From Hydractinia symbiolongicarpus (taxonomy: Eukaryota > Cnidaria > Hydrozoa > Anthoathecata > Hydractiniidae): a stretch of DNA of 64,000 bases. Positions 1 through 10,713 of the stretch are shown in pieces. The position numbers and the translations under genes were made by a program. The stretch covers positions 3,410,001 to 3,474,000 of the forward strand of contig NC_079889.1 in assembly GCF_029227915.1 (NCBI RefSeq), given 5' to 3'. The notes under the pieces are model-generated. The model was not told where the DNA came from and did no database searches. It saw nothing but the letters and a program-made list of their open reading frames with translations. The first letter of the stretch is position 1. Each line of letters starts with the position of its first letter.

Positions 1-94
1 AATTACAGGTTTGACTGAGTAACGCAGTATATTTTTGATTAATCTAATAAACATAGTAAGCAGTAGACAGCAGCTTCATCGTCAGAAAAGACAT

Positions 95-785
95 CATTTG
101 TTCTCGATTATCAAATACGTCATTTGTTCTCGATGATCAAATACCTCATTTGTTCTCGATGATCAAATACGTCGTTGGTTACCAATGATCAAATGCGTCA
201 TTTGGTCTAGATTAAATAGGTTGTTGGTTCTTGATGGTTAAATACGTTATTTTTCTAGATGATCAAGTGCGTCATGTGTTCTCCATGACAAAAAAACGTC
301 ATTGTTTCTTTATGATCATATACGTCACTTTTCTCGATGATCAAAAACGTCATTTTGTTCTCCATGACAAATTACGTGGATGATTCTGGATGAGCAAATA
401 TGTCGTTGGTTCTTGATTACTAAAAACGTCATTTGTCCTCGATGATTAAATATGTAATTTTCCTGATGTTCAAATACGTCACCTTTCTCATTGATCAATT
501 GTTCTCGATGATCAAATACGTCGTTGGTTCTTGGTGATCAAATACGTCATTGGTTCTTGGTGATCAAATACGTCGTTGGTTCTTGGTGATCAAATACGTC
601 GTTGGTTCTCGATAATCAAATACGTCGTTGGTTTTTGAGGAACAAAGACGTTTTTGGTTATTGATGATTAAATACTTCGTTGGTTCTCGATGATTAAATA
701 CTTCGTTGGTTCTCGATGATCAAACGCTAGTTTTTTCGATAAACAAATACGTATCTTGTTCTCGATAAACAATCTGAAAAAAAAT
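95..785. repeat. degenerate minisatellite, ~25-bp unit
   Basis: A tandem array of about 25 diverged copies of a unit close to TCGATGATCAAATACGTC followed by a short (A/G)TTTGTTCT-type spacer. Copies differ by substitutions and by small length changes, and the least diverged copies lie at about 500-620. No open frame runs through it, and the spacers are not unique as they would be in a CRISPR array. Confidence 0.85.
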
Positions 786-2971
786 TGATTTCCGCATTAG
801 AAAAACATAAAATATGGTTACAAAAATCGTGCATTCGAAGAAAACAAAATTTGTTTGTAAAAGTAGAAATATAAAAACAAATATAAAACACATTTTGTGA
901 TTTGTGTTTCCATGTTTAAACATACATTATTCTCTATCTTAGAAAAGAATATGCAATTTAAACCTCTTTTCAATAGGGTTTGCCACTCAAATGAAAACTC
1001 CAGGCTATCCAGATTAAAAATAAAACACCAATCTCCAAGGTTTTCTTTTAAAAAATCCATGTTCCAGGTAAAACAACAATTAAATCTCCTTTTCTAATAA
1101 CTACATTTTGCATAATAGCGGTCCAATCATTATTATTGCATGGTTCAATTTCTAAGTGAGTTGCTTAATATTTGGTCCAATTTGAAGCCTAAACTCTAAG
1201 CATCAGAGTTTCTTAAAAAATAAATGTTTCATCTTATTATTAATATTACATCGGTATAGCACTGTTTTTGAGACAATACGTTTGGGATGAAAGCATTCGA
1301 GAATATGTTCGTACCGAAGGAGTGGGGGAGGGGACCATTTACTTTCCGTGACAGTATTAGAAAACATGTGCGTAGTTAGATATCCAATTTACAAACTTCA
1401 TCATGCATAAAAAATTGCGAAATACATTTCACATGACATGCATAAAATAAAGACCCATGAACCACGGAGCACAAACTTAGAAATCGACAATGATCTCTAT
1501 AGTTTCATTTAATCACATGATCGTTTTTGTTTTTACTGTAAGGGATAAATATGATCTTACAAACTTTGATTGACGACAAACCGACGATGCAGTTTAAAAC
1601 TTTTTACACAGGAAATTTTATTGGCAAGGCAAAAAAAATGTAAAATTTTTAAGGAATGCAAGATGTCAAAATCGTCTCATGACCAGACGTTACAAAATCT
1701 CTTAAGTATTGACTAATTATTCTGGTCTGATTGCTAATTTTTAACCTCTCTTCCTGTTTATTAATGTGATCCTTTATTGTTAGGAAGTACTTGATTATTT
1801 ATTAACAACGATGATCCCAGTCATAATATCAGAAGGCAAAACAAAAGGCTTGGTAACGAGATAGAAAAATCGATCATTTGCAGTGGCATGAAAAAACGCA
1901 TTATATACAAACTCCCAAGAGTAACCAAATAATATTTAAGTTCATTTAACAGTCCAACCAAATCTCCAAACAACAAGCTGATATAAACGAGGAACTATAT
2001 TTGGGTAATCTGCAATATCTAGGCAATATTGACTATCTTGTTGTGCTGAAGTTACATTTGTTATTTTTAGCAAAAGTTTCCTTTCTTATTCAACCATGCT
2101 TAAATACAAGAAAATCCTTAAAGCTTTAACACTCTTCCCAAGTACAATGTAGATAATTTAAAAATGTCAGGCAAATGTTTGGCAGTTTTATAACTCTCAT
2201 ACAAATCTATTCTGGTTCTAAAGATCTTCAAGAAATGCCTTGTTTATTATATCACAGCATTCAGAATCCACCAACTTTTAAACGGTTGCTGATGGAAGCG
2301 ATATTTGCATGAGGCGGCGTGTTTTAGAGCGGGGATTTGGGCTTAGAGTCATAGTTATATAATATATTTTAGTTACACCTGTTTGGAAATGTGTTTGGTA
2401 AAAGAATGTGGAGCAAACTAATATCATATGAGTCTCACAGGGAAAATGTAAGTTAAAGAAAATCTTTGACTGTTGGAGGACAACTTAATTTCACCTATGC
2501 ATCAAAAATTAAGCTTTGTTTCAACGACAGTGAGATAACGTAATGTTTGCACAAATTTATTATTTCGTGTTATTTTAAACGTTTCCACTGTGAAACATCA
2601 CTTTGGTTTTTAAAAATATTACAACTCATCAGTTCAGTCATTTTTATTGAATAACATAAATATTATCATGTCATGAGCAAGCGAGAATAAACTCGCTTGT
2701 TCATGACAAAAAACGTACCCATTAAACATTAAGAGATACTTTGAAAGAAGATCTTGTTAAGATATGAAGGCTTTAGGTTGAGAAAAGACGTTAAGAGCTA
2801 ATTTTTAATAAACGTGAAGGATTTTGAGAACGTTATCGCCATAATTAGTAGTTTAAATTTTCTGAGAGAGAATATATTTTCAGATTAAAAAGAACAGAGA
2901 AAACAATACATGTAAAACAAATACTTTAAATTAGGCCTATTCCAATTTCTGTCACAAAGGTTAAACTCGAC
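786..2971. other. AT-rich stretch, no gene recognised
   Basis: AT-rich sequence with only short ORFs (below 85 codons) that overlap each other on both strands and show no family pattern. I see no splice-flanked coding exon here. It may include the promoter of the signal-peptide exon that follows. Confidence 0.5.
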
Positions 2972-3035
2972 ATGAAAATCTCCTGTTTGCTGCTAGTAAC
3001 GATTCTATCACGCTATACGTTAACGGGAACCCAAG
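2972..3035 (+). CDS. isolated first exon encoding a signal peptide (partial gene)
   Basis: An ATG opens a short frame beginning MKISCLLLVTILSRY and ending at a CAAG|GTATAA splice donor, so the exon ends in phase 1. A basic residue at position 2, a hydrophobic core and a small-residue region give a textbook secretory signal. Signal-peptide exons ending in phase 1 are common in secreted or surface proteins, and the Ly6 gene at 26.5 kb has the same design. I could not find the downstream exons; the LINE relic and TIR element that follow may sit in its first intron. It could also be a dead or chance exon. Confidence 0.4.
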
Positions 3036-3405
3036 GTATAAAATGATGTTGGACTTATATTATAGAGCTTAAGAAGTTAGCTAACAAGTCTTTTTAAATT
3101 CTTTAAAAAGCTCTTTTCGTTCTCAAGATATTCACATTTAAAGAATTTCAGATTTAATTATGCTGCATGAATTATTTCAGTAATAGCAAATTTAGACATT
3201 TTCTTTCATCAGTAATTTTAGACCTGTTAAGGGGTGTGCATTCAAACTTTATCAATGCAAAGATATTATAAAGGTTAATTGATTACCATAAATTTTACGA
3301 AAATACTGAATAAAATTAGGTAACTTTTTATGCCCTCCAGAAACGCCAGGGTCATATTATATAAAATTATACCTATACACCTAAAATTATACCTATACAC
3401 CTAAA

Positions 3406-3549
3406 CTAGTCGTTAGCACATGGAAAATCCACGGGTTCACCCGTCCTTTTTATACCGCATTGCTTGCTTCTCGCTATTGCGCAGCTAAGCTACCATTTTG
3501 CGTGACAAACAGACAGACAGACAGACGTATACAGGTATTATAATATAGA
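3406..3549 (-). mobile_element. Helitron-like non-autonomous mini-element
   Basis: On the minus strand it starts TCTATATTATAATACC, contains a (GTCT)n tract, and ends with a hairpin around CCGTGGATTTTCC followed by GCTAACGACTAG. The TC start, 3' hairpin, CTAG end and insertion between A and T match Helitron termini. Related copies lie at 8831, 39088, 40169 and 52683. Confidence 0.6.
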
Positions 3550-4049
3550 TAATATACTTTTATACCGACTGGGACATTTTACATAACTTGTAGCACTGTG
3601 TTTGGAAACAGGTACTTCAAACCATCACCCAATATGGTTACTTGTTACAATAATTAAAATGCTTATTGAAAAAAGGCTTATAGAATTTTTTTATAAGGTC
3701 AGATAAAAAATTATATATATATATACCCACGTTATACCTCATCATTTCACCTTTTCAGTCAAAACCAAGATTTAGAAGAATGTGTTCAAAAAATATGCTC
3801 AAAACAATACATCACAAAAATTTTAGGGATGTAAAAAAGTTAATGTATATACGTAGTATGTATGAATAAAAAAACATCTAGGTTTCAATAAAAAAGATCT
3901 AGAAGAATTTCTAACATTAGAATAATGAAATAGTGGAATAATGAGGTTAACCGGTGTATAAAGGAAAAAAGGAAGCATTGGAAAGAAAGTAAGTCAGGTG
4001 GTAGTAAAAATATTTACTTAAAAGCTGAGCGTCATAAAGGCAAAATCAG

Positions 4050-5412
4050 AAGTAAAGAGAAACAGATTTACGGATGTGTTAAGGAGGGAAGACCAGCGTA
4101 ATAAGGCGTTCCAGATAGATGAAGAACACTAATCAAGATGTTGTAGGCGAGAAGGGTATACACATAATGATGAAGGTGTCTAGGTTAAAACAGAGAAGGA
4201 GAGAAAGCTAGCTAGGAAGGGTTAATATCAGAGGTTGCTTAACACTGATTTCGATTGGGATAAGGAAAATTTGCCTGAAAATTATGTTGTAGAAGGGTCA
4301 GCTATGCAGATCAAGACAGACTGGATAGTGGAGGCGATTAGAAAAAAAAATTTGGAAGGCTGCAGAAGTATCAGGTATTGTTGCAAAGATAGTAAAAATC
4401 TTGCCAATCAGATTATAAAGGATGGTGTTATCCTGAGCGACTGGCAGTCGAGTGTAAATGTGAATTGTTTAAGTGCAAGGGTGGTGCATTAGAAAGAGGT
4501 AACTAGAGAGAGGGTTGAAGTTGGTTGATCAAGTAATGAAAGTTATTAAAAGAGTAATTGATAAGTTACTTAGAGAAAACATTGATATAGATAAGATGCA
4601 ATTTTGTTTTTTTTCCAGGGAGTGGCACTACAGATGCAATATTTTTACTCAGACAGCTTCATAAAAAGTATTCAAGAAAGAAAAAGAATGTCTATTAGCT
4701 TTAGTGAAAGTATTTGATAAATGATCCAAATAAAGTTATTTACTGTGCTATATGAAAATTAGGTGTGGGTGAGTGGCTAGTTAAAATGGTGTCTATGTAC
4801 AGCAATGCCAAGAGTTGTGCGATGATTGACAATTAACTTTGCAAGACTTGCTTTTACTTAAGTGATATTTTAGGCAGTATGCTTGAGAAGTGTTACTTGC
4901 AGAACAGGTTCTGGTTGGAAAAAGTTCAGGGAGTTACTTCCTTTGTTGAATAGCAAAGTAATGTCAATTAAGGTAAAAGGTAGGTTGTACATGTTGTGTA
5001 GTACTATAGTGAGACATGGGCAGTGAAGATTTTAACCGTTTAGAAAGGAATAGGAGAATAGTAGGTGGATGTGTTACACAAGTCTGCGAGACAGAAAAAG
5101 TTCAGATGTGTTAAGAAGGTAGGTAATCCGTAGCATTAAAGATGTTATCCAGAAGAATAAGAAGATTTAGTTGGACACTTGAGAAATAATTGGAGGAGGT
5201 TAATTGGGTAAAAAAATGTCGAGACTTAATAGTACCTAAAGCAATGCCAAGAGGTAGACTGACAAAGACTTGGCAGGAAGTAATAAGGACATTCAGATAA
5301 ATTTAAGTTTAGATCTAACACAGTCTAGATCAGATTGAAAGATTACCAAGTCCAACCCATGCTGGCATGGAAAACAAATGTTAAGCCAAAAATGATGATG
5401 ATGACGATAGAA
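4050..5412 (+). mobile_element. degenerate non-LTR retrotransposon (LINE) relic with reverse-transcriptase traces
   Basis: In shifting frames the plus strand reads a recognisable LINE reverse-transcriptase segment: LSDWQSSVNVNC (4435-4470), an ALERGN-like then LKLVDQVMKVIKR stretch (4490-4545), and GSGTTDAIFLLRQLHKKYS (about 4619-4675). Next come a KLGVGEWLVKMV-like segment (about 4760) and a C-terminal PRGRLTKTWQEV (about 5250). Frameshifts and stops occur throughout, so it is not functional. It ends in a GATGATGATGAC simple-repeat tail. Only the 3' half of the element is preserved. Confidence 0.75.
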
Positions 5413-5482
5413 ATAACTTATATCTTTGTATCATTTCCAAATCAATATTGCTTTTTGAATAAGCAATAAAAAATTGTACTTA

Positions 5483-6580
5483 CTAAAACAAGAAACGACC
5501 AAAAACAAACAAAAACGAGCAGAAACCACCAAAAACCACCAAAAACCACCAGGAAACGAGCAGGAAACAGAAATGATCAGAAACCAGCAGTTAACAAATA
5601 ATAAAACCTGTGCTCTCTCTCTCTCTCTCTGTGACCCACGGAGGATTCACCAGAGTAAATTAGCTCTTTACTCTGCAACAATATTTATTTTCACAGGTAA
5701 TATTTTCAAAACCCCAGGTTGTTTTAAAGTTGGATGAAAGCTTGTTTTCCTGTGACTAACTGCACGATTTTTTCGTGACTTTGCGAAAAAAGTTTCGTAT
5801 GGAAGAAAGAAGAAAGAAAAACATATCTAGACATTTAAAAATCATTCATGAAGAAACTTTAAAATTTGCTTAACTTTTGTTCAATTAGAAACAGTTGTTG
5901 ATCGCGATATGCATGATCTATGTCATTTTTAGTTGTCTACTTAAACCGCTAATTGGCAAAAATGTTACAGAATGCAAGCTCATCTCCAGGGTCAGGATCT
6001 CTGTAGGCTTATATGTCGGCGTATCATAGGCGTAGAAGAGCCCTGGAGACGAGATTGATTATCATCTATATATGTATCATATCCAGACATAGAAAAACCA
6101 AAAAAAGTTTATAAAATTCCAGACATGCAATCAGACAGTACACAAACAGTACACAAACAAGGAAGGAAAATTGAGGAAAAGTAGTGGCAATGTGTATTTA
6201 CATTACCTTCACACCTGCTTGAAGGACACGACCGGAAGTTCCAGTTTAACACTATTTTGGTACCGAATAAGACAAAAGAGTTGTGGTCCAATGAACAAAC
6301 TGCTAAACTCTCGTCCACAGGTTGCGTATTTGAAGACTTGTAAACAAACGTTTTAACTTTTTCATTGCATTTTATGCGGTGATTTTTTACTCGGTTTGAC
6401 TTTTTACGTTTTCATTCTAAAAAGCTATTCAGAGCAAAGTTAACTATTGTTAGTTGCTCACACACAATGTTGCAATTTTTATTTTGTTTAAGGACTGTGA
6501 AACAGGGTTTGTCTCATTTCTGCTCGTTTCCTGGTCGTTTCTGGTCGTTTCTGCTCGTTTTCGGCCGTTTCCTGTTTTAG
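5483..6580. mobile_element. TIR element (~1.1 kb) with reiterated AAACGAGCAGAAACGACC motifs
   Basis: The left end reads CTAAAACAAGAAACGACC and the right end reads GGCCGTTTCCTGTTTTAG, an imperfect inverted repeat flanked by TA on both sides. Subterminal sequence repeats AAACGAGCA/AAACGACCA-type motifs, on opposite strands at the two ends. No transposase ORF is present inside, so it is non-autonomous. It contains a (CT)n tract at about 5610 and a nested mini-element at 5974. Confidence 0.65.
5974..6057. mobile_element. mini-element with CTCGTCCCCAGGGC-type termini
   Basis: Left end GCAAGCTCATCTCCAGGG and right end CCCTGGAGACGAGATTG form an inverted repeat about 84 bp long end to end. The same terminal motif bounds the elements at 13399-13472 and 26104-26172, and single-ended copies occur near 24560, 29280, 29560, 30590 and 32430, so this is a dispersed family. 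This copy is nested inside the larger TIR element. Confidence 0.5.
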
Positions 6581-6821
6581 TATGTATGAATAAAAATTGC
6601 ACTATTTGTTAGGAACAATAAAACAACCAGTCTTAGAAAACTGCTGTCTAAACAAACATTGCTAATTCGTGTTCTACTCTTAAATAGCAGATTATTCGAG
6701 TAAAATTTAAAACATGAAAATCGTACATATACATAAAACTTGATCAGAATTTGATTTGATTGAAAAGTCACAAAATTTCTGCTTTAGTTGACATCATTAA
6801 ACAATCATTTCATAATTCCTT

Positions 6822-7040
6822 CTCATCATCAACATCATCATTCTCGGCTTAACGTCCGTTTTCCATGCTAGCATGGGTTGGACGGGGTATATTAATGACC
6901 CTCTTCCAATCTGATCTAGACTGTGTTAGATCTAAACTCAACTTCCTCTCTATCAAGTCTGTCCTTATAACCTCCTGCCAAGTCTTTCTCGGTCTGCCTC
7001 TGGGCTTTGCCCCAGGAACTATCAAGTCCTTGTTGAAATT
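6822..7040 (-). mobile_element. 5'-truncated LINE 3' end, same family as 4050-5412
   Basis: On the minus strand it carries the 3'-terminal block seen at 5230-5412: sequence equivalent to PRGRLTKTWQEV, then the untranslated segment with CCAACCCATGCTAGCATGG, then a (GATGAT)n tail. It is a short 5'-truncated insertion, typical of target-primed reverse transcription. Confidence 0.75.
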
Positions 7041-8830
7041 GGAAAAAGAAATCTTAATTTGGTGAAATACTATGCTTTTTTTAAAAAAGCGTTTAAAACT
7101 AGTATTGCTTTTAGGTGTTAAAGAACTATGGTGCTAAAAAAATCAAAGGCTCCCACACTTTGCAAAGGAAAAATAATTAATTCCATTATATACTTGATTT
7201 TGTTTTTTAATGAGTGGGACTTGGCTTTTGCAAGATTAATTTATAGCTTAAAGAGATGGCATTAAACCAACATACTCCTAACTTGGAACATTCAGCAGTT
7301 TTTAACACTACCAACACAATCCCCTAAATTGATGAGTGTAAATAACTAGTTATTGTTACTTTTAAACTATTCAAAACAATTAAAATCTATATTGTTATTA
7401 TACTCTTTGCCAGTCTATGAGGAAATTTAACAGCCAGGGGCTTTGTAACACTGAAAACAAAACTATCATCTAACTTATAATAACTCCTGCCTAAGCAAAT
7501 AGCAGTACTTCATGTAAACAGGTGGCAAGGAGGTACGAAGTAGGGATGCTAGAAATATGTGTGATGGGAGATCCACAAGCTAACAACTAGTTCTTTAAAA
7601 ATGATTTAACATGCAAAACATTAGATTTTCTAAGAATCATGAGGCCAAAACAACATGAACAATCCTTAAAAAGGGTTCATCGATATGCAATCAAGAGGCC
7701 AGGATTGAAATAAGTGTCATCTTTGCACATTTTTTATCATGACTTATTTATCTCCGAAAGTATCTAAATTTGCCATTCCTATGACATAATTAATAGCAGC
7801 ATAATTAATAGCAGCATAATTAGATTCAAAAAATTATATATATATGCAAATATCTCGGGAAAGTTATATCAACACTTATTAACCTTTGTAATATAAGTCT
7901 GCCGTTAATAATATGCACAATTAGTCAGGGCACTATCAACATTAAAACGTTGGAGAGATATAACCAATTAAAATCAAGAATGGAGCTAAAATAAATCAAA
8001 AAAAATTATTGGAATTTTTAATTTTAATTATTAAATACGACCATCTGGTAAAAGTTAGGATCTAAGTAATTCTGTCCTAGGGAGCAGTTAAAATGAGAAT
8101 ATTTGGGTGCCATCTTTGAATTTGATTTTACGATTTCAGTTGCAAACAGATTTTTATGCAATAAATGAGAAATTCAAAGTCACAAGACAGGTGGGTGGTA
8201 AAAGGCCATTAAAATTGTGAAAACAAATAAAGAAAGAAAAATAAGAAAAAGACTATGATCTAGTCATTTTGTCGCATCTTATCACATTTATTCATGCTAA
8301 CGAGGTAAAAATAGTTCCGTTATACATTTCAGCATTCTGGTCAATCTACCCTTCTAAATTGGTATTTTGTGTTTTTTAAAAATAGAAAACGGAATTTCAT
8401 AAACAATAAGTTCCCAAGATCATTTTTTTGTCATTCGTTGAATTCTTAATTATTTTTTTAATTCTTGTCTTGTCCAACTTTTACTGTATGTAACAAAAGA
8501 ACTTATGGATAAAAAGGAAACTTCAAGCAAATTTACGCAGAAATTAAAAGACGATAAGCCTTAATAGCCAGAAAATAAGTACAAAGAGAAAGATTTGTTT
8601 GCTAAGAAGAATATAATATTAAGTTTGAATAATTTGTTCTAAAGTGATAAGAAATTCTGGAATACCTTTTTTGGGATGTTTTAGCATTTTAACTTGAAGA
8701 CTTTTCCCACTTTTCGCCTTATAACTTGGAACTCATACAAATTCTTTTGGAATCACCCGCTATCTTTAAAATGCAAAAACAGCACAATCAATTTGGTTGA
8801 CTCAGCCAAGTATTACAGAATTGTGTGAGT
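7041..8830. other. no gene recognised
   Basis: AT-rich sequence. It has a short direct triplication of TAATTAATAGCAGCA near 7790-7820 and simple AT tracts. I see no coding exon with convincing splice sites on either strand. Confidence 0.45.
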
Positions 8831-8955
8831 ATATATATTATAATACCTGTAAATGCCTGTCTGTCACATAAAATGGTAACCGCAGTGCAAGACACACAAA
8901 ATGCAGTAAAAAAGGGCAGGCAAAACCATGGATTTATCCACTGGCCACCGTAAAG
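8831..8955 (+). mobile_element. degenerate Helitron-like mini-element
   Basis: Plus-strand sequence TATTATAATACCTGTAAATG, then CTGTCTGTCAC, and a terminal CCATGGATTTATCCACTGG hairpin block match the copy at 3406-3549 along its length. The TC start and CTAG end are eroded. Confidence 0.45.
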
Positions 8956-9236
8956 CAAATTGTATTAAAGAATGCTATTTCCAGAACTCTACTGCAACAA
9001 ACTTTCAATAAAGTTTGTTTGTGATACAATCACAGTATATCTGTTATTATAACCACAATGATGTTTCTGTTAGAAGACATCCACAAAAAAGACCTCCTCC
9101 TAATCTTTTTCCTGCCCAAAAATGCCAGGGCTAAAGAGCTTTACTGCTGCAAACAGTTGTTACTTTCCTGTTTATAGAATATTTGACAGAAAGGCTTGCT
9201 GAGCTAACTAAGCTTTTATCATGCTTTTTTACTTAC

Positions 9237-9364
9237 TAATCTATGATGTTGCTTGTGGTTGGTTTCTGTGTATCCTCTATGTCAAGGTTTCCATAGTTTC
9301 TCTGCCATGCTATTTCTATTGGTTTTCCTTTGTAAGTAAAACTTGCCTCTGCATCATAAATTTT
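9237..9364 (-). CDS. orphan coding-like exon, protein unknown
   Basis: The minus strand has an AATAATAG acceptor, one open frame of 42 codons, and a perfect TTA|GTAAGT donor. The other two frames are closed. The peptide includes KIYDAEASFTYKGKPIEIAW and then QRNYGNLDIEDTQKP. This is a balanced composition with Trp and Gly that looks like real protein rather than AT-rich noise. I do not recognise the family. If the donor is ignored, a TAG stop follows one codon later, so it could be a terminal exon. No convincing partner exons were found, so it may belong to a gene with long introns or be a retained fragment. Confidence 0.4.
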
Positions 9365-10522
9365 CTATTATTCTTGTCATCCTTCTAAATAATATATAAT
9401 AACATAATATATAGATAAAATTAAGCATTTCAAAAACCTTACGTTTTGCCACAATTTCAAATCCCCCCACAAATAACACATGAGTTCTAAAACCAGGTTG
9501 TTTACAGCAAGCGAAATCTGATAGACATTATTTACGAATCATGCAGGTTATGCTGGTCCACACCAGGCAACCTGTCACTTTAAAAAATAGAAATATCTAG
9601 CTAAAAAGTCACAGGAACAATTATTTGTAGTTGCATAAGCGATTACCCAAATTTCCATAGCTAATATATACAATACATCTAATACTGAATTGAATAGCTT
9701 TACTGAAGTATACCTTGTACAAAAAAGCATAAACATAAATGCCAGACATGTATGTAGACTTCTGCGCAAATACAATCGTGAAGGTGATAAAAAAACTTTG
9801 AGGTTCAAATCTCAGGAACATAGTTTCTACTTAAATTTTTTATTACAAGATAATAGATTTATCTAGTGATAACAAATTTAAGTAGATGTATTAAAAATAA
9901 CAGAATAAACTTAAAGGAAAAAACACATTTTTTACTTTTTTTTCGCTTTTCCTTAAAGCCTAACACGTACTCAATTTACGGACAGCTTATTGTAGCAGGC
10001 CCCGTAACATGCGCATGAATAAAATAATATCACTAATCAATTCAGATTAGTAGCAGAGTAATTAATTTTATTTGTCAAAAGACACAATAAATGGCAAAAT
10101 AAATGGCTGCCCAGAGTCCTCAAAGTCATGGTAGTGCCAACAAAGCAAATCACATGTTTCAATATCAGACTAGGATTCTACGTTAAAAACTGCAGAACTG
10201 TTACATATAGCTATATCTCTTTACATACATTTATACATATATTTATCTGTTGTTGTGTTTATAGATGTAAACATTCATTAACAAATATACTTCGATCATT
10301 GAATGGACTTAACTGAATGATATTTATCCAAAAACAATACTTCATTTGTTAAGAACAATAAAATAATAAGAATACTGACCAGCCTGGTTAGAATTTAGTG
10401 GGTGTATTAAAGAAGGTAAAGAAATGCCTCAACGGTATCAGGGGCGGATTTAGACTACGGCCACTTCGGCACTCGCCTAGGGAGAAATTTTGCCATTGAG
10501 AGAATTGATTTAAAGCAACGCA
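9365..10522. other. no gene recognised; transposon-end motif near 10440
   Basis: AT-rich sequence without a supported exon. At about 10440 it holds CAGGGGCGGATTTAG, a motif that resembles the ends of abundant non-autonomous DNA transposons. The pogo-like element therefore probably inserted into or beside an older element. A short ATG frame ending in a possible donor (10091-10119, +) was too weak to call. Confidence 0.4.
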
Positions 10523-10524
10523 TA

Positions 10525-10630
10525 CCGTATTTCCTCTAAAGAACGCCGCGGCGTTCTTTACAAAATGCAATTTTTAGGTGCGGCGTTCTTTAGAGGGCGG
10601 CGTTCTTTGGAGGGCGGCGTTTATTACAAA
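10525..10630. repeat. left TIR and subterminal repeat array of the pogo-like element
   Basis: The 25-bp TIR runs straight into a perfect 22-bp palindrome (10538-10559), then three forward copies of GCGGCGTTCTTT and one diverged GGCGGCGTTTATTACAAA. Repeated subterminal motifs of this kind are usual transposase-binding sites; that role here is inference. Confidence 0.8.
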
Positions 10631-10713
10631 ACCATGAGTGAGACAAAAAGCAGAAGTTGACGTTAAGTAAGATTAAATATAGATAACAAAAGAATTAAAC
10701 TATGAAAAGTCTA

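Noticed and set aside
95-785. CRISPR-like repeat array
   Set aside because: Units are degenerate, spacers are not unique or constant in length, and the genome is clearly eukaryotic.
4235-4492. 85-codon ORF as a host gene
   Set aside because: Its C-terminal part (LSDWQSSVNVNC) is continuous with LINE reverse-transcriptase sequence downstream, so it is part of the retroelement relic.
10091-10119. Short plus-strand ATG frame (MAAQSPQSH) ending at a possible GTAGTG donor
   Set aside because: Only ten codons, a weak donor and no partner exon.
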